Shown one piece after another: positions 33,040 through 40,729 of a DNA stretch of 47,880 nt. Source of the stretch: Verrucomicrobiota bacterium (GTDB lineage Bacteria; Verrucomicrobiota; Verrucomicrobiia; Opitutales; Opitutaceae). A model generated the notes under the pieces. It saw only the letters and a program-made list of their open reading frames with translations, did not search any database and had not been told where the DNA came from. The stretch covers positions 1 through 47,880 of the forward strand of contig JAGVUB010000056.1 in NCBI GenBank assembly GCA_019136515.1, written 5' to 3'. Within the stretch, counting starts at the first letter, position 1; each line of letters starts with the position of its first letter. Both the position numbers and the translations under genes were made by a program.

Positions 33040-34317
33040 TCAGTATTCGAAGCGCCCCCGGTAGGCCCAGAGGCCGATGGCGGGGTTCGAAATGTAGAAG
33101 ATGCGCTCGCCGTCGGGCAGCACGTTCCAGCCGTCCTTGAGCTTCGCGGGATCGTAGCGCTTGGTCATCGTCGCGAGGTCGGCGTACTGGAAGCCGGCGC
33201 CTTCGATCTCCTGCTTCGTGAGGTGGCTAGGGCAGTACGTGATGTCGAAACGGCCCTCGCTGGAGCCGTGGATGAGGTGCGCGGCGGCGCCGAGGTTGTT
33301 CTGCAGCTCGGGGTTGGCCTTGGTGGCGGCGAGCGTCTTCGACGTGCCGTGGTAGCCGTACTTGCGGATGAGGCGGTCGATCTCGTGGTCCTCGCCGAAC
33401 TCCTTCAGGCCGGGCGCGAGGATGATGAGCTGGCCGCGGTCGGCCATCGCCATGCGGGTGCGGTAGATGGCCTTGTTGCCCAGCCACGTGCTCTTGAACT
33501 CGGAGGGGTCGAGGTAGACGACGGCCTTCGCGATCTGCTCGTCGAGCATCTGGAAGTTCACCTCGAGCGAGAGCTTCGCGGCCTGGTTGAACACCTCCTG
33601 GTCGTCGCCCACGAAGAGACCGCGGACCTTGAGCTGGCCGTCGGTGGCGTCGCGGCCGACGACGGTGTGGACGTAGACGATCGGCAGGTGCTTGGTGAAC
33701 TTCTCGCCGGCGTAGTTGAGAATCCGGCGCACGGGCGTGTCGGTGCGGCCCATCATGCGCTCCATGCCGTAGGCGGCGCCGACGAAGTGGCTCTTGTTGA
33801 TGCCCTCGGAGCCGCCGGTGCCGACGAAGATGTTCTTGTTGTAGTTGGCCATGCCGATGACCTCGTGCGGCACGACCTGGCCGATGGAGAGCACGAGATC
33901 GTGGCCGCCGGTGGCGAGGAGGTCGGCGACCTGCGCGGGCCACGGGAACTCGACCGCGCCGCCGGAGACTTCCTTCACGAACTCCGCCGGCACGGTGCCG
34001 ACGGTGGTGATGCCGGTGCGCCAGTTGTGGACGCGGAAGAGCGACTCCGGCACGCCCGGGAACATCTCGTGGATCTGCTCGGACGTCATCGGCGAGTGCG
34101 TGCCGAGCGCCGGGAGGATGTCGGTGAGCTGCGCGCCGTAGTAGTCGAAGGCGTAGCGGGTGAGCTCGCCGGCGCGGGAGTGGAAGCGCGTGAAGTCGGG
34201 CGGGATGGCGAGCACGCGCTTGCGGGCGCCGAGCTTGGCGAACGCCTCGTGGAGGCCGGCGCGAAGATCGGCCGGGGTGAAGACGGTGGAGACGGAGCCG
34301 CGGGCGTAGTAGAGCAT
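33040..34317 (-). CDS. LarA-like nickel-pincer racemase/epimerase
   Basis: 425 residues of the lactate racemase superfamily, which uses the nickel-pincer nucleotide (NPN) cofactor to racemise or epimerise 2-hydroxyacids. Key residues of L. plantarum LarA appear at matching spacing: PPDFTRFH (Asp41, Arg44; LarA DHTRPV), His74 in GTHSP (His108), His151 in VPHEVIG (His174), and Lys161 (Lys184, covalent to NPN), with His-to-Lys spacing of 10 kept. The cofactor genes larB, larC and larE are not in the window. It is next to pectin and uronate genes, so a sugar acid is a more likely substrate than lactate. Confidence 0.85.
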   Translation of the reverse strand: MLYYARGSVSTVFTPADLRAGLHEAFAKLGARKRVLAIPPDFTRFHSRAGELTRYAFDYYGAQLTDILPALGTHSPMTSEQIHEMFPGVPESLFRVHNWRTGITTVGTVPAEFVKEVSGGAVEFPWPAQVADLLATGGHDLVLSIGQVVPHEVIGMANYNKNIFVGTGGSEGINKSHFVGAAYGMERMMGRTDTPVRRILNYAGEKFTKHLPIVYVHTVVGRDATDGQLKVRGLFVGDDQEVFNQAAKLSLEVNFQMLDEQIAKAVVYLDPSEFKSTWLGNKAIYRTRMAMADRGQLIILAPGLKEFGEDHEIDRLIRKYGYHGTSKTLAATKANPELQNNLGAAAHLIHGSSEGRFDITYCPSHLTKQEIEGAGFQYADLATMTKRYDPAKLKDGWNVLPDGERIFYISNPAIGLWAYRGRFEY

Positions 34318-34332
34318 GGCGGAAGGGGGAAG

Positions 34333-34388
34333 ATTGCGGAGTGCGGATTTCGGATTGCGGAATGGGCAGACGGCGGAAGGCGGACGAC
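34333..34388. repeat. Heptamer tract upstream of the LarA-like gene
   Basis: Four clear units in exact phase (ATTGCGG, AGTGCGG, ATTTCGG, ATTGCGG at 34333-34360) followed by weaker units to about 34388. It lies 16 bases upstream of the LarA-like start. Read on the gene strand the units are CCGNNNT. Confidence 0.6.
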
Positions 34389-34493
34389 AGCAGGAACGAA
34401 GAGAAAGAAGGGCCGGAGACCGAACCGCGGAGAAGTTATGTGGAAATCGGGAAAGGGGGAACGGAAGTGAGGCTGTTTTCAGGACCTAGCTCC

Positions 34494-34874
34494 TTAGCGA
34501 TGTCTGGTCACCACACGCGATAGAAGCGCTGAGATTTCACGATGCCGACAGCGTTTAACGATCGTGTGGAGAGATTGGCCGCCGCCAGCCGCGATTCTCA
34601 GTGTGCTCACACCACGGCCGGTCCGAAGTGAATAGGAATGAATCCGGGCAATGGGGATCACGACATCTCCCGCGACAAAGCCTCGATCATCGAGCTGCAC
34701 CTCACGGAATGTGCGGTTGGTCCAGAAGAGGATGAGCCCAAGCAGGAAGAAAACGCCCCCCGACCAAGGAGCCATCGGTCCTGTCGTCAGGAGGAGTATT
34801 CCGCCCGTAACGAAGATCAGTGGAGCCACATACTTGCTCCATATGAGCATTGACCGATCAGTGATCGATTCCAT
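34494..34874 (-). CDS. Two-helix membrane protein with C-terminal PH-like part
   Basis: 126 residues. Two hydrophobic helices lie at about 14-32 (YVAPLIFVTGGILLLTTG) and 36-52 (WSGGVFFLLGLILFWTN). The remainder is a short beta-rich domain (VQLDDRGFVAGDVVIPIARIHSYSL) that resembles bacterial PH-type domains on membrane proteins. The start is ATG at 34874. No family assignment and no operon partner: the neighbouring genes are in the same orientation but separated by more than 150 bases. Composition is less GC-rich than neighbouring genes. Confidence 0.65.
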   Translation of the reverse strand: MESITDRSMLIWSKYVAPLIFVTGGILLLTTGPMAPWSGGVFFLLGLILFWTNRTFREVQLDDRGFVAGDVVIPIARIHSYSLRTGRGVSTLRIAAGGGQSLHTIVKRCRHREISALLSRVVTRHR

Positions 34875-35029
34875 CGGGCCAGACTAGAAGCCTCTGATTC
34901 TCAGGATTCAAAATGCGGCGCGACCGAGGTCGCGCCCTACGGGGAAGAGGAGCGGCGGCGGGCAGCGAGAACCAGCGTGTTTCCGCATTCTCGCTACCCG
35001 CGACTCACACCTCGCTACTCTCCAGCGCG

Positions 35030-36132
35030 TCAGCGTTGGATGCGGGCGCTGCCGCCCTTGGCGAAGGCTTTCACCTGCTCGACGGTCGCCATGGTGGTGT
35101 CGCCGGGGAAGGTCGTGAGCAGCGCGCCGTGGGCCCAGCCGAGGTTGACGGCCTCCTGCTCGGAACAGCCGCTGAGCAGGCCGTAGATGAAGCCGGCCGC
35201 GTAGCCGTCGCCGCCGCCGACGCGGTCGATGACGTCGAGCTCGCACATCGGCGACTGGAAGGTCTTGCCGTTGATCCAGGCGACGGCGCCCCAGGTGTGG
35301 CGGTTGGTGGAGTGCACTTCGCGCAACGTGGTCGCGACGGCCTTCACGTTGGGGAACTTCTTCACGGCCTTGTCGATCACGGCGTAGAAGGCGGTGGGAT
35401 CGAGCTTCGACTTCGCCTCGACATCCTGACCTTCGATACCGAGGCCCTTCTGGAGATCCTCCTCGTTGCCGACGAGCACGTCGACGTGCTGGACGATGCG
35501 GCCGAGCACATCGAGCGCCTTGGACTGGCCGCCCCAGATGTCCCAGAGCTTCCCCAGATGTCCCAGAGCTTCTGGCGGTAGTTGAGGTCGAAGGAGGTAA
35601 CGGCGCCGGCCTTCTTCGCGGCCTGCATGGCCTCGACGATGAGCTCGCCGGTGGTCTCGGAGAGCGCGGCGAAGATGCCGCCGCTGTGGAACCAGCGCAC
35701 GCCGGCGCCGAAGATCTGGTTCCAGTCGAAGTCGCCCTTCTTGAGCTGACCGGCGGCCTCGTTGGAGCGGTTGTAGAACACAACCGGGGCGCGCACGCCC
35801 TGGCCGCGGTCGGAGTAGACGGTGGCCATGTTGGGGCCGCGCACGCCGTCGTGCTTGAACTTCTTGTAGAAAGGCTGGACGCCCATCGCGCGCACGCGCT
35901 CGGCGATGAGGTCGCCGATCGGGTAGTCGACCATCGCGGAGGCGACGCCGGTCTTCAGGCGGAAGCAGTCGGAGAGGTTGGCCGAGACGTTGAACTCGCC
36001 GCCACTGACGTGGATGTCGCAGTGGTTGGCCTTGCGGAAGGGGATCACGCCGGGGTCGAGGCGATGGACGAGGGCGCCGAGCGAGAGGAAATCAAGGGCG
36101 CCGTTGGCGGGAATGGTGAGACCGTTGTTCAT
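35030..36132 (-). pseudogene. kdgK: 2-keto-3-deoxygluconate kinase, frameshifted by a 20-bp tandem duplication
   Basis: PfkB-family sugar kinase that phosphorylates KDG, the product of KduI/KduD in uronate breakdown. Reading frame one (from ATG 36132) covers the N-terminal two thirds: VSGGEFNVSANLSD, DGVRGPNMATVYSD, VTSFDLNYRQKLWDIWG. The C-terminal third (LGRIVQHVDVLVGNEEDL, then the ATP and catalytic block DRVGGGDGYAAGFIYG) is in another frame. The cause is visible: CCCCAGATGTCCCAGAGCTT occurs twice in direct tandem at 35532-35551 and 35552-35571. Removing one copy restores one frame of 360 residues. As written, the product lacks its active site. A recent mutation or an assembly error are equally possible. 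Confidence 0.9.
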
Positions 36133-36175
36133 GGAGGGTTGGGAAGGGAGGGGGGTTGGTAGTGGGAGATTGGCG
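36130..36175. repeat. Weak heptamer tract upstream of kdgK
   Basis: GG recurs on the plus strand at 36137, 36151, 36158, 36165 and 36172 (one unit at 36144 differs). On the gene strand the units are roughly NCCNNNN and end at the kdgK start codon. The signal is weaker than at hsdM. Confidence 0.4.
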
Positions 36176-36213
36176 CCGGCGGGAGACCCGAGCCGGAGAA
36201 CGTTGAATGATGC

Positions 36214-37037
36214 TCAGATCGGGGCGGTGCCGGTGTGCCCGAGGAGCGCGGAGAGTTCGGTGGCGGCGGCCCGGACTTTCTCGAACATCTCCGGGATGCG
36301 CGCCGGGGTGAAGCGCACCACCGAGGCCGTGATGCCGAGCGCCGCCACGACAGTGCCCTCCGGGCCGAAGACCGGCACGGCCAAGCAACGCACGCCGGCG
36401 TGGTACTCCTCGTCGTCGAGGCTGTAGCCGCGGGCGCGGGTGAGCTCGGCATCGCGTTTGATCTTGGCCAGTGTCGTGAGCGTCTTCGGCGTGCGCCGCA
36501 CCAACGAGTCCGCCGGCAGCACCTCCGCGGCGCGATCGAGGTGGAGGTAGGCGAGGAAGATCTTCCCGGTCGACGAACAGTGCAGCTCGGCGAGATAGCC
36601 CGGGCGCGAGGAGGCGCGGAGCGGGTGCGGGCTGTCCTGCACCGCGACGATGAGCGAGCGGTCGTCGCACGGGATCGCGATGTGCGAGGTCTCCGCGGTG
36701 GCGGTCGTGAGCCGCTCGAGGACGGGGACGGCCAGATCGCGGATCTCGGCGCCGGAGAGCGCGGCGGTGCCGAGCTGGATCAGGACCGGGCCGAGCTCGT
36801 AGCGGCCCTCGTTCTTGCGCGCCAGACCCTCGAGATGGAGGGTGGTCATGATCCGCAGCGTGGTGGTGACCGGGATGCCGAGGGTGCGGGCGAGGTCGGC
36901 GGCCTTGAGGGCAGCTTGAGGATGCGGCAGGCGTTGCGGAGATTCGGGATGACGTAGCGCTCGTCCGGCGCGCCCGCGGCGGGCGCGGCCTTGCGGACAG
37001 AGGCGGGGGCGGAAGGTTGGAGGGACGAAGACGGCAT
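36214..37037 (-). pseudogene. IclR-family regulator, frameshifted in the DNA-binding domain
   Basis: Probable KdgR-like repressor of the pectin genes, divergent from kduI. From ATG 37037 the first frame gives a Pro/Ala-rich leader and the start of the helix-turn-helix domain, YVIPNLRNACRILKL. The domain then continues in another frame as LKAADLARTLGIPVTTTLRIMTTLHLEGLARK, followed by the full effector domain (HIAIPCDDRS, SSTGKIFLAYL, ARGYSLDDEEYHAGVRCLAVPVF). Around 36910-36920 the usual 8-10 residues between LKL and LKAADLAR are missing and the frame shifts. Downstream ATG 36849 could yield only the effector domain without the DNA-binding part. Regulation would be lost if the change is real. 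Confidence 0.85.
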
Positions 37038-37114
37038 GTGCGGGGCGACCGAGGAACCGAGCGGGCGAGGACGGAGTCTGGAGGCCCGGACGATTTTGAG
37101 ATTGCGGCGGAGCG

Positions 37115-37157
37115 TGAAATGTTCATCCATGAAAGGCAAGTTCATTAGTGAAACATC
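37115..37157. promoter_or_regulatory. Candidate operator cluster for the IclR/KdgR-like regulator
   Basis: In the divergent region between the IclR gene and kduI, TGAA(A) occurs at 37115, 37130 and 37149 and TTCA at 37122 and 37141. This makes several overlapping palindromes: TGAAATGTTCA, TTCATCCATGAA and TTCATTAGTGAA. KdgR sites of enterobacteria also have TGAAAC/GTTTCA half sites. The cluster is the only AT-rich stretch of the region. Confidence 0.45.
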
Positions 37158-37335
37158 CTGTTCCGGTCGTCCTCCCCGCCGGATGCCGTCCACGGAACAC
37201 CCGCCATTACCCTTTCCCGATGCCCCCTCACCCGCCGCACACCACCCCGCCGCCGCTCCGCTTCGCGGTCGACGGCCGCCGCGGCGCGACCGGCCTCGTC
37301 GTCCCTTTTGTTGCGTCATAGAATAGGGGTTCGCA

Positions 37336-37367
37336 CACGGCCCGGGGATGCATTGCCCCGGGCCGTG
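37336..37367 (+). promoter_or_regulatory. Perfect 12-bp hairpin in the kduI leader
   Basis: CACGGCCCGGGG and CCCCGGGCCGTG pair perfectly around an 8-base loop ATGCATTG, 27 bases before the kduI start. There is no T run. It may be an mRNA leader structure or another repeat-type palindrome. Confidence 0.45.
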
Positions 37368-37394
37368 CCATCCCCCTCCCACCACTCGCCCTTT

Positions 37395-38225
37395 ATGCAG
37401 AACCACGAAAACTCGTTCCCCGCCCTCGTCGCCGCCATGCCCCCCGAGGCGCTCCGTCGCGAATTCCTCATCGCCGGCCTGTTCCAGCCCGGCGAGCTCA
37501 ACCTGCGCTGGTGGGAGACCGACCGCACGATCGTCGGCGGCATCGTACCGACCGACAAGGCCCTCGCCCTGCCCAACCCCGCCGAACTGCGCGCAACGCA
37601 CTTCCTCGAGCGCCGCGAGGCCGGCGTGATCAACCTCGGCGGCGCCGGCAAGGTGATCGTCGACGGCACCGAACATGCGCTCGGCAAGTGCGACGCCATC
37701 TACCTCGGCCGCGGCGCCCAGGAGGTCGCGTTCGCCTCCGTCTCGGCCGCGGAGCCCGCGAAGTTCTACCTGCTCTCCTACTCGGCCCACGCCGCGTATC
37801 CGACCAAGCTGGTGCCCTTCGCCAGCATGACGCCCACCAAGCTCGGCTCGCGCGAGAACGCCAACGAGCGCACCATCTACAAGGCCATCCACGCCGCCGC
37901 CGTCGACACCTGCCAGGTGGTCATGGGCTTCACCCGCCTCGAGACCGGCAGCGTCTGGAACACGATGCCACCACACACCCACTCGCGCCGCTCGGAGGTC
38001 TATCTCTACTTCGACATCCCGGCCGACCAGGCGGTGTTCCACTTCATGGGCCAACCGCAGGCCACCCGCCACCTCGTGATGCGCAACTTCGACGTCGTGC
38101 TCTCCCCGCCGTGGTCGATCCACTGTGGCGTCGGCACCGCCGCGTACACCTTCGTGTGGGGCATGGGCGGTGAAAACCGCGACTACGCCGACATGGACCC
38201 GGCCCCGCTCAAGGCCCTCCGCTGA
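37395..38225 (+). CDS. kduI: 5-keto-4-deoxyuronate isomerase
   Basis: Converts 5-keto-4-deoxyuronate (from unsaturated galacturonate) to 3-deoxy-D-glycero-2,5-hexodiulosonate. 276 residues, as expected for KduI. The cupin metal site is visible: PPHTHSRRSEVYLYFD gives His-x-His and Glu, and WSIHCGVG gives the last His. The ATG at 37395 matches the family start (NHENSFPALVAAMPPEALRR). kduD follows 79 bases downstream, so both likely form one transcript. The gene is intact. Confidence 0.95.
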   Translation: MQNHENSFPALVAAMPPEALRREFLIAGLFQPGELNLRWWETDRTIVGGIVPTDKALALPNPAELRATHFLERREAGVINLGGAGKVIVDGTEHALGKCDAIYLGRGAQEVAFASVSAAEPAKFYLLSYSAHAAYPTKLVPFASMTPTKLGSRENANERTIYKAIHAAAVDTCQVVMGFTRLETGSVWNTMPPHTHSRRSEVYLYFDIPADQAVFHFMGQPQATRHLVMRNFDVVLSPPWSIHCGVGTAAYTFVWGMGGENRDYADMDPAPLKALR

Positions 38226-38236
38226 GCCGCCCCGCC

Positions 38237-38298
38237 ACCGATCACCGCCAACCGTCCACCACCACCTGTCACCATCCATTGGTGACCGCCAACCGAAT
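38237..38298. repeat. Heptamer tract upstream of kduD
   Basis: ACC recurs at 38237, 38244, 38251, 38258 and then, after a one-base slip, at 38264, 38271, 38285 and 38292 (the unit at 38278 has ATT). It lies between kduI and kduD, just before the kduD start codon. Confidence 0.6.
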
Positions 38299-38304
38299 CC
38301 TCCC

Positions 38305-39072
38305 ATGAGCACCATCATCGACTCCTTCAAACTCGACGGCAAAGTCGCCATCGTCACCGGCGCCGCCCGCGGCCTCGGTCAGGGCATGGCCCTCGCGCTC
38401 GCCGAAGCCGGCGCCGACATCGTCGCCGTCGACATCCTCCCCGCCGACGACACCGTCAAGCAGGTGCAGGCCTTCGGCCGCAAGGCCGTCGCCATCGCCG
38501 GCAACCTCGGCGACCGCGCCGCCATCCCGCAGGTCATCGCCACCGCCCGCCAAACCTTCGCCCACCTCGACATCCTCGTGAACTGCGCCGGCATCATCCG
38601 CCGCGAGGACTTCCTGAAGTTCTCCGCGAAGGACTGGGACGACGTGATGGGCATCAACATCGACGCCGTGTTCTTCCTCTCCCAGGCGTTCTGCAACGAC
38701 GTCGTTGCCCGCGGCGGCAAGGGCAAGATCGTCAACATCGCCTCGATGCTCTCCTTCCAGGGCGGTATCCGCGTTCCCTCCTACACCGCCTCGAAGAGCG
38801 CCGTCGCCGGCCTCACCCGCCTCATCGCCAACGAGCTCGCCAGCAAGGGCATCAACTGCAACGCCATCGCCCCCGGCTACATGGCCACCGACAACACCGC
38901 CCCGCTGCGCGCCGACGACAAGCGCTCCGCCGCCATCCTCGAGCGCATCCCCGCCGGCCGCTGGGGCACCCCCGACGACCTCAAGGGCGCCGTCGTCTTC
39001 CTGGCGTCATCGGCCTCCGACTACATCAACGGCTACACCGTGGCCGTCGACGGCGGCTGGCTCGCCCGCTGA
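38305..39072 (+). CDS. kduD: 2-dehydro-3-deoxy-D-gluconate 5-dehydrogenase
   Basis: Short-chain dehydrogenase that reduces the KduI product to 2-keto-3-deoxygluconate. 255 residues. Dinucleotide motif VTGAARGLGQGMALALAEAG near residues 18-37, NCAG motif near 94, catalytic Ser in NIASMLSFQGG, and YTASKSAV with Tyr and Lys. The C-terminus ends VAVDGGWLAR, as in the KduD family. It follows kduI and provides the substrate of KdgK. Confidence 0.94.
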   Translation: MSTIIDSFKLDGKVAIVTGAARGLGQGMALALAEAGADIVAVDILPADDTVKQVQAFGRKAVAIAGNLGDRAAIPQVIATARQTFAHLDILVNCAGIIRREDFLKFSAKDWDDVMGINIDAVFFLSQAFCNDVVARGGKGKIVNIASMLSFQGGIRVPSYTASKSAVAGLTRLIANELASKGINCNAIAPGYMATDNTAPLRADDKRSAAILERIPAGRWGTPDDLKGAVVFLASSASDYINGYTVAVDGGWLAR

Positions 39073-39086
39073 TCGCCCGCTTCGGG

Positions 39087-39171
39087 GTAGGGACGTTTCT
39101 CCGAAACGTCCTTGCCCGGCTTTCTTTGCAGTCCGTCAGCAGGCATGGCGGTTTCGGAGAAACCGCCCTAC
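39087..39171. repeat. GTAG-headed inverted pair, second subtype (85 bp)
   Basis: Left arm GTAGGGACGTTTCTCCGAAAC with its pairing GTCC; right arm GGCGGTTTCGGAGAAACCGCC followed by CTAC. The stems differ from the ACCGGT subtype but heads, loop (TCTCCGA) and length are the same. It lies between kduD and the DUF4861 gene. Confidence 0.7.
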
Positions 39172-39285
39172 CGCCAACGGACCGGCGTGCCCTCGCCTCC
39201 CCCGTTCTTTCCGGAAACGCCGGCACCCCGATGCCGGCGTTTCTGCCGCCCCGTCCCGGACCCCCGCCGCCTTCCGCTTTCTCCC

Positions 39286-40512
39286 ATGCACCTGCGCCAC
39301 CTCGCCCCCCTCGTCGCCGCCGCCATCCTCGCGCCCCTCGCCTCCGCCGCCGAGCAGCTCGTCGTCACCGTCACCCACTCGCTCGACGCCGCCCGCCCCT
39401 CCGAGACCATCACCGTCCCGTGGACCGAGGTGAACCACGCCCTCCCCGGCGCCCTCCTCCAGAAGCTCGCGGTCAAGGACGCCGCCGGCCGCACCCTCGC
39501 CCATCAGGTCACCAACGTCGCCCCGCTCGCCAAGGATCCCGAGAAGCGCGGCGCCGCCTACGGCGAGTTGATCTTCCAATACGACTTCGCCCCCGGCGAG
39601 AAGTCCGCCACCTTCACCGTCGAGCGCACCGCCGAAGTCGTGCCCGCCTTCCCCGTCAAGGCCTTCGCCCGCTACGTGCCCGAGCGGCTCGACGACTTCG
39701 CCTGGGAAAACGACAAGATCGCCCACCGCGTCTACGGCCCGGCCCTCGCCGCCCCCGCCGAGACTCCCGGCGCCAAGGAGGTCCTCGTCACCAGCGGCGT
39801 CGACATCTGGTGCAAACGCGTGAGCTACCCGATCGTCGACCGCTGGTACAACAAGGGTCACGACCACTACCACACCGATGAGGGCGAGGGCATGGACACC
39901 TACTCCGTCGGCACCGCGCGCGGCTGCGGCGGCACCGGCGTGTGGGACGGCTCCCGCCTCCACGTCGGCCGCAACTACCGGACCTGGCGCATCCTCGCCA
40001 ACGGCCCCGTCCGCGCCGTCTTCGAACTCACCTACGACACCTGGTCCGCCGGCGGCATCTTCGTCTCCGAGACCAAGCGCTACACCGTCGACGCCGGCCA
40101 CAACCTCGACCGCATCGAGAGCACGTTCTCCATCGCCGGCAAGATCCCCGAGGCCACCGTCGCCATCGGCATCGTCAAGGACCCCACCGACAAGCGGAAG
40201 CAGCCCAAGATCGAGTTCACCCCGGTCGCCGCCGCCGGCTCGCTCGCCCAGTGGACCGCCGAAGCCGTCAACGCCGACCTCGGCGTCGCGGTGATCGTGC
40301 CCGGCCCGGAGTTCGCCGGCTACGCCGAGGACGACCAGAACCAGTTCGTTCTCGCCAAGGTCGTCTCCGGTAAACCGCTCGTCTACTACGCCGGCGCCGG
40401 CTGGGCCCGTGCCGGCGAGTTCACGACGCAGCAGGCCTGGCTCGACTACGTCGCCGCCTGCGCCGCCCGCGCCCGCTCGCCCATCACCGTCACCACCGAA
40501 GCCCGGAAGTGA
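39286..40512 (+). CDS. DUF4861 family exported protein in pectin locus
   Basis: 408 residues with a signal peptide (LAPLVAAAILAPLASA). It matches the DUF4861 type: ITVPWTEVNHALPG near the start of the mature part, then AFARYVPERLDDFAWENDKIAHRVYG, GHDHYHTDEGEGMDTY, GCGGTGVWDG and a long beta-rich C-terminal domain. Members occur in polysaccharide-utilisation loci for uronate-containing polymers; the reaction is not known to me. The HDHYH and DE residues could form a metal or active site. It stands between kduD and the GH105-GH28 gene. Confidence 0.85.
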   Translation: MHLRHLAPLVAAAILAPLASAAEQLVVTVTHSLDAARPSETITVPWTEVNHALPGALLQKLAVKDAAGRTLAHQVTNVAPLAKDPEKRGAAYGELIFQYDFAPGEKSATFTVERTAEVVPAFPVKAFARYVPERLDDFAWENDKIAHRVYGPALAAPAETPGAKEVLVTSGVDIWCKRVSYPIVDRWYNKGHDHYHTDEGEGMDTYSVGTARGCGGTGVWDGSRLHVGRNYRTWRILANGPVRAVFELTYDTWSAGGIFVSETKRYTVDAGHNLDRIESTFSIAGKIPEATVAIGIVKDPTDKRKQPKIEFTPVAAAGSLAQWTAEAVNADLGVAVIVPGPEFAGYAEDDQNQFVLAKVVSGKPLVYYAGAGWARAGEFTTQQAWLDYVAACAARARSPITVTTEARK

Positions 40513-40541
40513 CGCCGCTCGCCACCAGTTCTCCCTCCCCT

Positions 40542-40630
40542 GTAGGACCGGTCTCCGACCGGTCGCGCCCGATCACGCTCCCCCTCGCGGCAGCACGCAC
40601 CCGCGGAGTCCAGTCGGAGACTGGACCTAC
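40542..40630. repeat. REPIN-like inverted pair, copy 4 (89 bp)
   Basis: Left arm GTAGGACCGGTCTCCGACCG is identical to the elements of the efflux operon; the right arm GTCCAGTCGGAGACTGGACC then TAC has a CAG/CTG stem variant. It lies between the DUF4861 and GH105-GH28 genes. The same right-arm variant is at 2134-2157. Confidence 0.72.
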
Positions 40631-40729
40631 CAGACTATCCCGCCGCCGCGCCCGATACCCCCGCTTGCACCAGCCGCCGCCCCACACAACTAGGTCGAGC
40701 CCCCACGCTTCCGTACCATCCCTCCAGCC

